DNA of 64,000 bases. Source: Micavibrio sp. UBA6147 (GTDB taxonomy: Bacteria > Pseudomonadota > Alphaproteobacteria > Micavibrionales > UBA1664). The number at the start of each line of letters is the position of its first letter. Within the stretch, counting starts at the first letter, position 1. The stretch covers positions 640,050 through 704,049 of the forward strand of contig DIUX01000001.1 of the NCBI GenBank assembly GCA_002423185.1, in the 5' to 3' direction. The notes below the pieces were generated by a model, which had not been told where the DNA came from, searched no databases, and worked only from the letters and a program-made list of their open reading frames with translations. Shown here one piece after another: positions 52,703-62,493 of this stretch. The translations under genes were made by a program, and so were the position numbers.

Positions 52703-52740
52703 TGCGACCACTCTTAAAAGATCAAGGCCATAGCCGTGTT

Positions 52741-54372
52741 TTAAACAAGACGCGCCTGCTTCACCGCCGCTTCGATAAACGACACAAAGAGCGGATGCGG
52801 GTCAAACGGACGAGATTTAAGCTCGGGGTGATACTGTACTCCGATAAACCAAGGATGGTTTACATTCTCAACGATTTCCGGCAATTCACCGTCCGGTGAT
52901 GTGCCTGAAAACGCCAATCCACACGCCTCTAGCCGGTCACGATACGCCATATTCACCTCATATCGGTGGCGGTGACGCTCATAAATACTCGACTTGCCGT
53001 AAATTTTTTCGACCAGCGAGCCTTTTTTAAGCACTGCGGGATACGCGCCAAGGCGCATTGTGCCGCCAAGGTCGGTTTCTTGATTGCGTTGGTGTTTTTC
53101 ATTGCCCTTGACCCATTCGGTCATCAACCCGACCACAGGCTCATCACACGGGCCGAACTCGGTGGAACTGGCCTTGGCAATACCGACCATGTTGCGGGTC
53201 GCCTCGATCACCGCCATTTGCATGCCGAAACAAATGCCGAAATACGGAATACCGTTTTCACGCGCATATTGCGCCGCCTTGATTTTGCCTTCCGTTCCAC
53301 GCGCGCCAAACCCGCCCGGAACCAAAATACCGTGAATGCCAGTCAGGCCGCTCATCATCGCGCTTTGGTCTTGCTCAAACACTTCGGACTCAATAAACCG
53401 CAGGTCAACCGCAACATTATTGGCGATTCCGCCGTGAACCAGAGCCTCATTCAACGATTTATAACTATCGGCAAGGTCGGTATATTTGCCAACTACAGCG
53501 ATTTTAACCGACCCTTCGGGGTGTTGAACACGGCGGATAATCTCGCTCCAACGTGACAAATCAGGTTCGCTGTCGTCCAGCCCGAAATACCGTACGACCT
53601 GCGTATCAAGCCCTTGGGCGTGATAGCTCAGCGGCACTTCGTAGATATTCTTCACATCAAGGGCGGGGATAACATTTTCCGGCGCGATGTTGCAAAACAG
53701 GGCGATTTTGCGGCGCTCTTCCTTCGGAATTTCGCGGTCGGCGCGGCACAGCAACATGTTCGGCTGGATTCCGACACTGAGCATTTCTTTGACCGAATGC
53801 TGGGTCGGCTTGGTTTTCAATTCGCCCGCCGCCGGAATATAGGGGAGCAAGGTCGCATGAATATACAAAGCGCGGCTGTGGCCGATCTGGTTGCCAAACT
53901 GGCGGATAGCCTCCAAAAACGGCTGGCCTTCAATATCGCCGACCGTGCCGCCGATCTCGATCAACACAAAATCCGCCGTGCCGTCTTTTTCGCGAATAAA
54001 ATCCTGAATTTCATCGGTGATATGGGGAATAACCTGAATGGTTGCGCCAAGGTAATGGCCGCGCCGTTCGCGCTGGAGGACGTTCATGTAAATCCGTCCG
54101 GTCGTGATGTTGTCCGATGCCACCGCAGGCCGACCGGTAAAACGCTCATAATGACCAAGGTCAAGATCGGTTTCGGCACCGTCATCGGTGACATAGACTT
54201 CGCCGTGCTGAAACGGGCTCATCGTGCCGGGGTCGATATTCAGATACGGATCCATTTTACACAAACGGACGCTGTATCCCCTTGCCTGCAACAACGCGCC
54301 AAGAGCCGCCGAGGCGAGCCCTTTTCCAAGAGAGGAGACTACGCCGCCGGTGATGAATATAAATCGTGTCAT
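52741..54372 (-). CDS. pyrG: CTP synthase
   Basis: 543 aa. Synthetase domain: FITGGVVSSLGKGLASAALG and SPFQHGEVYVTDDGAETDLD. Glutaminase domain: GFGARGTEGKI, the Cys nucleophile in FGICFGMQMAV, and the His/Glu in GVQYHPELKS. Converts UTP to CTP. Preceded by secG, the usual secG-pyrG order. Confidence 0.98.
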   Translation of the reverse strand: MTRFIFITGGVVSSLGKGLASAALGALLQARGYSVRLCKMDPYLNIDPGTMSPFQHGEVYVTDDGAETDLDLGHYERFTGRPAVASDNITTGRIYMNVLQRERRGHYLGATIQVIPHITDEIQDFIREKDGTADFVLIEIGGTVGDIEGQPFLEAIRQFGNQIGHSRALYIHATLLPYIPAAGELKTKPTQHSVKEMLSVGIQPNMLLCRADREIPKEERRKIALFCNIAPENVIPALDVKNIYEVPLSYHAQGLDTQVVRYFGLDDSEPDLSRWSEIIRRVQHPEGSVKIAVVGKYTDLADSYKSLNEALVHGGIANNVAVDLRFIESEVFEQDQSAMMSGLTGIHGILVPGGFGARGTEGKIKAAQYARENGIPYFGICFGMQMAVIEATRNMVGIAKASSTEFGPCDEPVVGLMTEWVKGNEKHQRNQETDLGGTMRLGAYPAVLKKGSLVEKIYGKSSIYERHRHRYEVNMAYRDRLEACGLAFSGTSPDGELPEIVENVNHPWFIGVQYHPELKSRPFDPHPLFVSFIEAAVKQARLV

Positions 54373-54373
54373 G

Positions 54374-54847
54374 TTACTCTTCCGGTGTAGGGATATCCGG
54401 TACTGCGGGGGTTTCGGGCGCTTTGCCTAAAGCGTCCTTTGTGTCTTTTACGGCTTCAGAGGCTTCGCCGACCGCGCCTTCAATGTCACTCGCAACACCT
54501 TCGGCCTCATTGGCCAAATTTTCGAATGCGTTTTTGGCGTCTTCCGTTGCCTCACCAACCGTTTGCTCAATGGTCGACTCAGCGCCCGTAAAGAGGCGAT
54601 CCCCATCATCGTTACGCGAGTTTTTCGCTAGAACGCCGAGCAAAAGACTGGTGCAGAAAAACAAAGCCGCACAAAATGCTGTTGCTTTGGTCAAGGCATT
54701 CGCCGTTGAGCGCGCCGTTGCAAAATCGCCAAGGCCGCCACTGCTGCCCCCTATCCCCAATCCGCCGCCGCTTGAGCGTTGCAGGAGGACAAGCACGATA
54801 ATGGCAGAGGCCAGCATCAAATGTATAACTAAAACAACGGTATCCAT
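54374..54847 (-). CDS. secG: Protein translocase subunit SecG with extended tail
   Basis: 157 aa. Two TM helices (about 3-20 and 55-75) flank the family motif LLQRSSGGGLGIGGSSGG; it augments SecYE. The C-terminal ~75 residues are acidic and helical (TIEQTVGEATEDAKNAFENL), ending in a Pro-rich tail, longer than a typical SecG. Ends 1 bp before the pyrG start. Confidence 0.93.
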   Translation of the reverse strand: MDTVVLVIHLMLASAIIVLVLLQRSSGGGLGIGGSSGGLGDFATARSTANALTKATAFCAALFFCTSLLLGVLAKNSRNDDGDRLFTGAESTIEQTVGEATEDAKNAFENLANEAEGVASDIEGAVGEASEAVKDTKDALGKAPETPAVPDIPTPEE

Positions 54848-54909
54848 ATTTTTCTTAAACCAAATATTTAATTGTTATGCCCTTAAAACATCAATCCACG
54901 TAACCGTGT

Positions 54910-55686
54910 TTAACGCAAAAGACAGGAATCGGCAATCGCCATAAAGCTCTCGGCCTTTAAACTCGCGCCGCCAATCAGCGCCCCATCAACATGCCGCAGC
55001 GCCATGAGCTCTGCTGCATTCTCGGGGTTCACCGATCCGCCATAGATAATACGCAAAGAATCACTATGTTCAAGTCGCGGACGCAAAAATTCGTGAATAA
55101 AGCTGTGCATTTCCAAAACATCGCTTGGTTTAGCGGTGTTTCCTGTGCCAATCGCCCAGACCGGCTCATACGCTATGACCGTGTTTTTGGCGGTCGCGGA
55201 AGGCGGAATGGATTGTTCTAGTTGCTCTTTAACAACGCTTTGTGCTTGCCCTGCGGTGCGTTCTTCGATGGTTTCGCCGACACAGATAATCGCCACCAGC
55301 CCCGCTTCATGAGCCTTTGCCGCCTTCGCCGCGACAAGGGCGCTGGCCTCATGGTGATTCTTGCGGCGCTCGGAATGCCCCAAGATCACATAGCCGCAAT
55401 CAAGATCGGCAATCATCTGCGCCGATACGTCCCCCGTATGCGCCCCGTTATCCGTCACGGCGCAATCCTGTGCACCAATGGCGGGGATGGCGTTTTGCGG
55501 TTGACGCGACAAAATGCTCTGAACCGTCAGGATATGAACGAAGGGCGGGCAAATAACGGTTTCAACCGCGTCAAAAAACGCCGCATCACGCGCCTGAAGC
55601 GCCTCACAAACGGCGCTTGCAAGGCTTACAGCCCCCCCTAAAGAGCCATTCATCTTCCAGTTTCCGGCGATCAGTTTCTTATGCAT
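54910..55686 (-). CDS. tpiA: Triosephosphate isomerase
   Basis: 258 aa from MHKKLIAGNWKMNGS at 55686. Catalytic residues: Lys in GNWKMNG, His in ILGHSERR, Glu in AYEPVWAIGTG; the phosphate loop is IYGGSVNPEN. The frame upstream to 55776 is not part of the protein. Divergent from ppiD. Confidence 0.97.
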   Translation of the reverse strand: MHKKLIAGNWKMNGSLGGAVSLASAVCEALQARDAAFFDAVETVICPPFVHILTVQSILSRQPQNAIPAIGAQDCAVTDNGAHTGDVSAQMIADLDCGYVILGHSERRKNHHEASALVAAKAAKAHEAGLVAIICVGETIEERTAGQAQSVVKEQLEQSIPPSATAKNTVIAYEPVWAIGTGNTAKPSDVLEMHSFIHEFLRPRLEHSDSLRIIYGGSVNPENAAELMALRHVDGALIGGASLKAESFMAIADSCLLR

Positions 55687-55846
55687 AAAATCTGGGCTCC
55701 TGCTGTTCATGACATCGCCCGACAGCTTAAATGCCATTTCTCCACGGAAAAATTTGGAAAAATTCGGTTTCGCCATTGCCCTGACCCGATGTCAGGACTA
55801 TAAATTCCATTCGTTATTTGCACCCAAAAAGGAAAACTGTCAAGCA

Positions 55847-57772
55847 ATGTTGAACGCAATCAGAGAAGGCACGAAAACCAGCCTCGTCATAAAAATCTTT
55901 ATTTTCAGCTTTATGATTATGGCGCTCGGGGGACTCGTTTTTATGGATGTTGGCGGCTATTTCCGCGGCGGCCTCGGTAACACCACGATTGCCCGCGTTG
56001 GCTCTGAAACCGTTGACGTCTATGAATTCCAAAAGATTGCGGAGCGCGCCACGCGCAGCCAAAACCTGACCATGCAAGACGCCTATAAATATGGGTTCTT
56101 GAACATGGTTGTCCAAGGGCTGGTTGCCAAGAGTCTGACCGACCAAGCCGCCGGTAAACTCGACCTTGAGATCAGCAAAGCCCAAGTCGAAAAAACCCTC
56201 GGCCGTGTGCTCGACAGTTACGCCCAAGAAGGCCAAACCCGCGCCGATGTGTTGAGAATGCTCTTAGAATCACAAGGCATGAGCGAATCTGACCTCATCA
56301 GCGAAACCAAGTCTGAATTGAAACGCGCCTTGATTCGCAATGCTTTTGCCTCGACAACCCTTCTCATCCCCGACGCGACCGCCACGGCGTATAAAACATT
56401 CCAAGCCGAACAACGCGACATTGCGATGTTTAAGATTCCCGCCGCCAGTGTGCCATTCGACAAGGAGCCGACGGAAGCCGACCTCAAAGCCCTGTACGAG
56501 CAAACCAAATCATCCTATGCCATTCCGGAAAAGCGCAGTATCCAGATGATTCAAGTGTCGTCCGGATTGTTCCTTGACCAAGTATCCTTGAAGGAGGAAG
56601 ACCTCCTCGCCGATTACGACGCCCGCATAGAGGAGTTCAAAATTCCAGAACGCCGCTATGTTGAACAAGTCGTCGCATCCGACGAAACCAAGGCGCGCGC
56701 GGTATACGATTCCGCCCAAAAATCAGGCGACCTCAAAAAAGCCGCTCAATCCGTGTTGAATGACGAAGGTGCCTATCGCCCCGAAACCCATTTTGAGCGT
56801 GACGGTCTTTTGGCCGCCCTTGCCGGCGTTGTTTTCGATGCCAAAGACATGGGTATTTTGGAGCCTGTGCAAAGTCCGCTCGGCTGGCACGTCATGAAAC
56901 TCAACAAAATTGAAGAGCCGCGCACCCAGAATTTCGGCGAGGTTCGCAAAGATATGGAACGCGAAGCCACTCAAGAAGCCACCGATCAAAGCCTGATGGA
57001 CTTGCTCGACAAGATCGAATCCGCCCTCACCGCCGGTGACACGCTGGAGCAAATCGCAACCGCTCATAATCTTGATGTCATCACCATTGAAAACATTCCC
57101 AACAACCCCGACCAAGCCTCCGGCCTGTTCGCTGCAAACGGAATTTTCGAAACAGGCGATTTGATGCTCACCATCTTCAGCGCCCGCCAAGGCGAGGCCT
57201 CCGACCCCGTTGAAACCGATGTGGAAAGCTTTGCCGTTCTCGAAGTCACCAATATTAAGGACGCCTCCCACCAGCCCTTTGACGAGGTTAAAGACAGCGT
57301 CAAAACCGCATGGACGGAAAAAGAAAAGGCCGAAAACCTCCGCCGCGCCGCGCTTGACGTCACGGTTCGTTTGAACAGCAACAAAGACCTGAGCTATAAA
57401 GACGCCGCCGCAGAATTCGGCCAAAAACCATCCGTGTTCACGGCTTTGTCCCGCGAACAAGCGGTGCCGGACGGCCTCACCGATGCCGCCATGAACGCCA
57501 TTTTCACATCGACATTGATGAATAACTCGATTTTCTTGCCGGACGCAGAGGGCGGTTATATTGTCTTCAAAACCGTCAAAGCTTATTTCCCCGAAACCTT
57601 AAATGACGAACCGCTCAGCGTGCAAAAACTCCAGATCACTCGCCCGATAGAGGCCACAATGGACGAACTCTATTACGGCTATTTGCACACCAATGAAAAA
57701 GTCGTTGTGAACCAAAACCTCATCGACGCGCTCTATGGCAACACTTCGGATCTCGCCGAAGAAGGGCTGTAA
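55847..57772 (+). CDS. Peptidylprolyl isomerase PpiD-like, periplasmic chaperone
   Basis: 641 aa from MLNAIREGTKTSLVIKIFIF. One N-terminal TM anchor (about 13-33), a SurA_N-like chaperone region (FQKIAERATRSQNLTMQDAY, then YGFLNMVVQGL), and a PPIC domain around GILEPVQSPLGWHVMKLNKI. Helps periplasmic protein folding at the Sec exit. The tpiA/ppiD/trpE order is common in Alphaproteobacteria. The stop is 4 bp before the trpE start. Confidence 0.9.
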   Translation: MLNAIREGTKTSLVIKIFIFSFMIMALGGLVFMDVGGYFRGGLGNTTIARVGSETVDVYEFQKIAERATRSQNLTMQDAYKYGFLNMVVQGLVAKSLTDQAAGKLDLEISKAQVEKTLGRVLDSYAQEGQTRADVLRMLLESQGMSESDLISETKSELKRALIRNAFASTTLLIPDATATAYKTFQAEQRDIAMFKIPAASVPFDKEPTEADLKALYEQTKSSYAIPEKRSIQMIQVSSGLFLDQVSLKEEDLLADYDARIEEFKIPERRYVEQVVASDETKARAVYDSAQKSGDLKKAAQSVLNDEGAYRPETHFERDGLLAALAGVVFDAKDMGILEPVQSPLGWHVMKLNKIEEPRTQNFGEVRKDMEREATQEATDQSLMDLLDKIESALTAGDTLEQIATAHNLDVITIENIPNNPDQASGLFAANGIFETGDLMLTIFSARQGEASDPVETDVESFAVLEVTNIKDASHQPFDEVKDSVKTAWTEKEKAENLRRAALDVTVRLNSNKDLSYKDAAAEFGQKPSVFTALSREQAVPDGLTDAAMNAIFTSTLMNNSIFLPDAEGGYIVFKTVKAYFPETLNDEPLSVQKLQITRPIEATMDELYYGYLHTNEKVVVNQNLIDALYGNTSDLAEEGL

Positions 57773-57776
57773 CCCC

Positions 57777-59330
57777 ATGGCGACCCCGACGACATATTAT
57801 CCGAATGCACAGGCCTTCAAGGCCGAATATGCAAAGGGGCGTTCGCAAATTGTCTATACAAAACTGATCGCCGATACGGAAACGCCCGTTTCGGTGTTTT
57901 TGAAACTGCGCGGCGATGCCCGCCCGTCCATCTTGCTCGAATCCGTCGAAGGCGGCGAAGTCCTTGGGCGCTATTCCGCCATCGGGCTTGACCCCGACCT
58001 CATCTGGACATGCCGCGACGGGGTTGCCACCTTAACGCACCCGTCAAACCCCGATAAGAACGCCACCGCCGCGCAAGACGCACTTCCCAAGGCTCCCCTC
58101 GCCTATCTTAAAACATTGATTGCGGATTCGCGGATTGATTGCGTGCCGGAGGAACTCCCCCCGATGGCGTCATCCGGCCTGTTTGGCTATATGGGCTATG
58201 ACATGATCCGCTTGGTTGAGGATATCCCATGCAAAAACCCCGACCCGCTCGCCATGCCCGATTCCATTATGATGCGCCCACGCTTGATGGTCGTGTTCGA
58301 CAATATCCGTCATGTTGTGTACCTCGCCACCCCCGTACGCCTTCATGCCCAAAATGATGGCTCTGAGGATGATGTAGACAGGATTTATGCGCAGGCCGTT
58401 GCCTATATAGACTCCGCCAAGCAAGCCTTGCTCGAAACGTCCATAGCCGATCTGCCCGTGATCCCCGCTTCACGGCTCGATCCCGACACCCTTGCGGCAC
58501 GGTCAAACTTCACGCGCGACACATACGCCGCCGCCGTTGAAAAGGCGCGTGACTATATCATTGAGGGTGATATTTTTCAGGTTGTCCCCTCGCAACGCTT
58601 TGAAATTGATTTTGACCTTCCGGCCTTCACATTGTATCGCAGCTTACGGCGGCTCAACCCTTCGCCATTCTTGTTCTTTGTCAATTTTGATGGATTCTCT
58701 TTGGTTGGTTCCAGCCCCGAAATTCTGGTGCGCGTGCGTGAACGCGTCATGACCATCCGCCCAATTGCCGGAACCCGCAAACGCGGCGCGGATAAAGCCG
58801 AAGACGAAGCCCTCAAACAAGACCTTCTCAGTGACCCAAAAGAACGCGCCGAACACCTCATGCTGCTCGACCTTGGCCGCAACGACGTCGGGCGGGTATG
58901 CAAGATCGGCTCGGTGCGTGTGACGGAATCCTACACTGTGGAATTTTACTCCCACGTCATGCATATCGTGTCGAATGTCGAAGGCGTTTTGAATGATGAA
59001 ACAGACGGCCTAGACGCCCTGTTCGCCGGTTTTCCGGCGGGAACGGTGAGCGGCGCCCCCAAAATCCGCGCCATGGAAATTATTGACGAACTTGAGCCCG
59101 TACAGCGTAAATTCTATGCTGGCTGCGTTGGCTATCTTGACGGCAATGGCGACATTGACACCTGCATCGCCCTGCGCACCGCCTTGGTCAAAGACGGCAA
59201 AGCCTATATTCAGGCCGGTGGCGGCGTCGTTGCCGACAGCACCGCCGACGGCGAATATCAAGAAACGATCAATAAATCCAAGGCGCTCATCGCCGCCGCG
59301 CAGGACTGTGTGCGCCTTTCGCGCTCCTGA
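57777..59330 (+). CDS. trpE: Anthranilate synthase component I
   Basis: 517 aa from MATPTTYYPNAQAFKAEY. Chorismate-binding motifs: PSQRFEIDFD, SSPEILVRV, RPIAGTRKRG, DLGRNDVGRV, FPAGTVSGAPK and QAGGGVVADS. Makes anthranilate from chorismate with TrpG. The feedback-binding LLESVEGGE is present, so tryptophan inhibition is expected. It is 1.06 kb from trpG, separated by a divergent deacetylase gene. Confidence 0.97.
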   Translation: MATPTTYYPNAQAFKAEYAKGRSQIVYTKLIADTETPVSVFLKLRGDARPSILLESVEGGEVLGRYSAIGLDPDLIWTCRDGVATLTHPSNPDKNATAAQDALPKAPLAYLKTLIADSRIDCVPEELPPMASSGLFGYMGYDMIRLVEDIPCKNPDPLAMPDSIMMRPRLMVVFDNIRHVVYLATPVRLHAQNDGSEDDVDRIYAQAVAYIDSAKQALLETSIADLPVIPASRLDPDTLAARSNFTRDTYAAAVEKARDYIIEGDIFQVVPSQRFEIDFDLPAFTLYRSLRRLNPSPFLFFVNFDGFSLVGSSPEILVRVRERVMTIRPIAGTRKRGADKAEDEALKQDLLSDPKERAEHLMLLDLGRNDVGRVCKIGSVRVTESYTVEFYSHVMHIVSNVEGVLNDETDGLDALFAGFPAGTVSGAPKIRAMEIIDELEPVQRKFYAGCVGYLDGNGDIDTCIALRTALVKDGKAYIQAGGGVVADSTADGEYQETINKSKALIAAAQDCVRLSRS

Positions 59331-59354
59331 GTTTTCGCTGGAATATCACATCAA

Positions 59355-60401
59355 TCAAGGCACTTGGCGAAGACTGGCTTGGCTCAAGCTGCGGCGGATT
59401 GCGGCGATATCCTCATCCACCGACCGCACCATTTGTTCAAGCCGCGCTAAATCCCCGTCATTCGCCGCATAATGCACGCCTTGATCCTTGCTGACCGATG
59501 CCGCAGCCCATTCACGCGCCAGACAATTCTTTTTGCGCAAAATCACCGCGAGCGGCACAAGGTCAACCGTTTTGTCCCGCGCCAACACATCCATAAAGCG
59601 CAGCATATCATCATAAGTGCGGCGCACCGGATGGCCGATCGCGATGGCATAGCCGTTTTTTCGCGCTTTGGCATGGGTTTGCATCAAACGTTCGAATGGG
59701 GAGCGCTCGTCATATTGGTCATCCAAGAACACATCCCGCGCCAAGGACTGAACCCCCGCCTCATCTGCACTCGCTTGCCCCGTTGACCGCGACGTCGTCA
59801 TGGAATCAAGGAACAACAAATTGCGATCCTTCAAAACCTCCATCACAACATCCATCATATGTCGGTCACTGGTGATCTTGCTGCCCATATGGTTATTCAC
59901 GCCGACATGATGCGAAAAACGCCCAAGCGCCTCATGCAAACGCTCCGTAATTTCGGCATCATCCATGCCCGCCATAATCATCATCGGCTCCTTTGGTTTT
60001 TTCGCCAAAGGCTCCATCGGCATATGCAGCATAATCTCATGCCCGTTTGCGTGGGCTTTGTCGATTTGTGCCTCAAGCGCATCGCCATAGGGAAGAAAAG
60101 ACAGCGTCAAAGGTCTCTTAAATGCGACAAATTTCGCCGTGTAATGCGCATGACCGAGGTCATCAATCACCACCGCCATCAAAGGGCGCGCCTTGAGGTC
60201 TTCACAGCCTTCAAAATCCACGGAAGGCTGAGCGGCGACGACACCCGCATCGACCTTGCTGTTTTTGATCAGTTCCGATGCGACTATCTCCATTTCCGCT
60301 TCATAGCGCACCTCACCCGCAAAACACAGGCTTGCAAAAGCACAGCTAAACAGGCAAAACAATAGAGTGATTGAAAAAGGCGCGTTTATGATCGTTCTCA
60401 T
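59355..60401 (-). CDS. Divergent polysaccharide deacetylase family protein
   Basis: 348 aa with a Sec signal peptide (about 1-28, ...FASLCFAGE). The domain shows RPLMAVVIDDLGHA, LSFLPYGD, HEIMLHMPMEP, GVNNHMGSKIT and AIAIGHP, the divergent deacetylase (YibQ-like) family. Probably periplasmic and acting on sugars; substrate unknown. The start overlaps that of trpG on the other strand by 14 bp, so promoters must lie within the neighbouring genes. Confidence 0.85.
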   Translation of the reverse strand: MRTIINAPFSITLLFCLFSCAFASLCFAGEVRYEAEMEIVASELIKNSKVDAGVVAAQPSVDFEGCEDLKARPLMAVVIDDLGHAHYTAKFVAFKRPLTLSFLPYGDALEAQIDKAHANGHEIMLHMPMEPLAKKPKEPMMIMAGMDDAEITERLHEALGRFSHHVGVNNHMGSKITSDRHMMDVVMEVLKDRNLLFLDSMTTSRSTGQASADEAGVQSLARDVFLDDQYDERSPFERLMQTHAKARKNGYAIAIGHPVRRTYDDMLRFMDVLARDKTVDLVPLAVILRKKNCLAREWAAASVSKDQGVHYAANDGDLARLEQMVRSVDEDIAAIRRSLSQASLRQVP

Positions 60402-60999
60402 TGATAATTATGACAGTTTTACATACAACATCGTTCAGGTGCTCGGCGATTGCGGCGCAACCGACGTCAAAGTTTATCGGAATAATAAAATTGATGCCAG
60501 TGAGGTTTTTAGCCTGAACCCGCGCGCTATCATCTTATCCCCCGGCCCCGGCAACCCCGACCAAAGCGGTGTTTGTATTGACATTCTCAATGCCTATCGT
60601 GACCAAAATGCCAAGGCTATCTCCATTCCCTTGCTCGGCGTTTGCCTTGGGCATCAGGCCATTGGTCAGGTCTTTGGCGGCACCGTGTGCAAGGCTCCTG
60701 CGCCCGTCCATGGAAAAACATCCACATTGACCCACACGGATCAAGGATTGTTCCAATCACTGCCGCAAAATTCGGCGGTTGCGCGTTACCACTCGCTTGT
60801 CATTGACCGCGCCACATGCCCCGCCTGTTTGGATATTACCGCCCAGACCGATGACGGATTGATTATGGGAGTTGCGCATAAAACGCTCCCCATCCACGGC
60901 GTCCAATTCCATCCGGAGAGCATCGCAACGCAAGACGGCGCAATCCTGTTCAAGAACTTTATTGCCGGCCTCACCCCCATTATGGCGCGGACAGCGTAA
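60388..60999 (+). CDS. trpG: Anthranilate synthase component II (glutamine amidotransferase)
   Basis: 203 aa from MIVLIDNYDSFTYNIVQ. SPGPGNPDQSG (oxyanion loop), nucleophile Cys in GVCLGHQAIGQ, His/Glu in GVQFHPESIAT. Supplies ammonia to TrpE. The stop overlaps the trpD start by 1 nt. Confidence 0.96.
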   Translation: MIVLIDNYDSFTYNIVQVLGDCGATDVKVYRNNKIDASEVFSLNPRAIILSPGPGNPDQSGVCIDILNAYRDQNAKAISIPLLGVCLGHQAIGQVFGGTVCKAPAPVHGKTSTLTHTDQGLFQSLPQNSAVARYHSLVIDRATCPACLDITAQTDDGLIMGVAHKTLPIHGVQFHPESIATQDGAILFKNFIAGLTPIMARTA

Positions 61000-62117
61000 T
61001 GCAGCAAACCGACATCCTCAAAGACATCCTTCAAGGCAAAACTCTCAGCGCCCCTCAATCGCAAGCGATCTTTGACGCTATTTTATCAGACCAAGACCAA
61101 AACGGTGCTTGGAGCGACGCCCACATCGCGGCATTGCTCAGCTTACTCGCCATGCGCGGTGAGACGGATCAGGAAATTCTCGGAGCCGCCCGCGCCATGC
61201 GCCACCACGCCGCCGCACTGAACGCCCCCGAAGGCGCGATTGATTGTTGCGGCACCGGCGGCGATGCGGCCTCCTCCGCCGCCAAAAACGGCACATTAAA
61301 CATTTCCACCGCCGTGGCCTTCGTGCTTGCGGGGCTTGACGTTCCCGTCGCAAAACACGGCAATCGTGCCGCCAGCTCGCGATCCGGCGCGGCGGATGTT
61401 TTGGAATCCATCGGAGTTCCTTTGGAAAGCAATGTGTCAAAATTGGAGTCCGCGCTCACCGCCACGAATTTTTGTTTTCTCATGGCACCGCACCACCACA
61501 AAGCGATGAAACGTGTTGCCCCGATCCGCAAAGCCCTTGGTTTTCGAACCATTTTTAACATGCTCGGCCCCCTTTCCAACCCCGCTGGCGTTAAATTTCA
61601 ATTGATTGGGGTCTTTGACCGCAAATTGCTCCACCCCTTCGCAAACGCCCTCAAAGAATTGGGAAGCACAGGGGCATGGATCGTTCACGGGCGCGATGGC
61701 ATGGACGAAATCACCGTCACCGACAAAACGGATATTGTGTGCCTAGGCCAAGACGGACGCATCACCGAACGCACCATCGACCCGCAAGAACTCGGCTTAA
61801 AACGGCACAGCCCGTCCTCACTCAACGGCGGTGACGCAGCCCATAACGCCGCCGCGCTGGCGCAGCTCCTATCCGGCGAACCTTCCGCCGACACGCCTTT
61901 TATCTTGCCGGACATCGCGCAAGAATCATTAGCGGCCTATCACGACATTGTCTGCCTGAACGCCGCCGCCGCCCTTGTCATCACCGGCAAAGCCGCCGAC
62001 TTGCCGCAAGGCCTCGCCATGGCAAAAGACTGCATCGCCAAAGGCCATGCATGGAAAAAACTCAACGATTACAAAGATTTTTTATCGCGCCAAAGGCAAG
62101 ATGCCCAAGACACATAG
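60999..62117 (+). CDS. trpD: Anthranilate phosphoribosyltransferase
   Basis: 372 aa. PRPP loop DCCGTGGDAASSAKNGTLN-like (actual DCCGTGGDAASSAAKNGT), KHGNRAASSRSGAADVLE, MAPHHHKAMKRVAPIRKALG, TIFNMLGPLSNPAG. Second tryptophan-pathway step. The usual downstream trpC is not on this strand. Confidence 0.96.
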   Translation: MQQTDILKDILQGKTLSAPQSQAIFDAILSDQDQNGAWSDAHIAALLSLLAMRGETDQEILGAARAMRHHAAALNAPEGAIDCCGTGGDAASSAAKNGTLNISTAVAFVLAGLDVPVAKHGNRAASSRSGAADVLESIGVPLESNVSKLESALTATNFCFLMAPHHHKAMKRVAPIRKALGFRTIFNMLGPLSNPAGVKFQLIGVFDRKLLHPFANALKELGSTGAWIVHGRDGMDEITVTDKTDIVCLGQDGRITERTIDPQELGLKRHSPSSLNGGDAAHNAAALAQLLSGEPSADTPFILPDIAQESLAAYHDIVCLNAAAALVITGKAADLPQGLAMAKDCIAKGHAWKKLNDYKDFLSRQRQDAQDT

Positions 62118-62493
62118 TTCTGCTCAAGCGTGCGAGAGCATGAACCACGAAAGCATGAACGGTGAAAAGCCGCATCCTCACAGCGCTCAAAACACTGACG
62201 CCTTATAAATACGCACTGTAAATACGCGTTTAAATACGCGCCGTATTTAAACAGCGGAGCACCGAAAAAGGCGCTTTTGTCACCGGACAAAAAACGCAAT
62301 CTCCCGATACTAGGCACGCATGCCAGAGCCTCAAAACACTGAAAAAGCCACAGCGACACCAACGCGAGATACCGGCACAAGCCTAAAAACACCGAAAAAG
62401 TCTATAAACGATGCTGGTCAACCTAAAAACACAGCCAAAAAATCCTAAAAAACGGGCAAAAGCCCAAAAACACGGGAAAACACTGGGAAACAC
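62118..62493. repeat. Intergenic region with degenerate A-rich repeats
   Basis: No supported gene. Between trpD and lexA (convergent) the right part (62330-62500) holds irregular copies of a motif such as CTAAAAACACCGAAAAAG, CTCAAAACACTGAAAAAG and CCCAAAAACACGGGAAAACAC. The left part has the AAATACGC repeats described separately. Spacing is irregular, so it is not a CRISPR. Confidence 0.55.
62209..62251. repeat. AAATACGC direct repeats and a perfect palindrome
   Basis: Three AAATACGC-type direct repeats lie near 62208-62241. The last forms a perfect inverted repeat, TTTAAATACG (62229-62238), CGC, CGTATTTAAA (62242-62251). It may act as a terminator for both convergent units or as a protein-binding site. 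Confidence 0.55.

Noticed and set aside
55709..55846. 46-residue N-terminal extension of PpiD
   Set aside because: Overlaps the tpiA promoter and start region; homology and the TM anchor begin at 55847.
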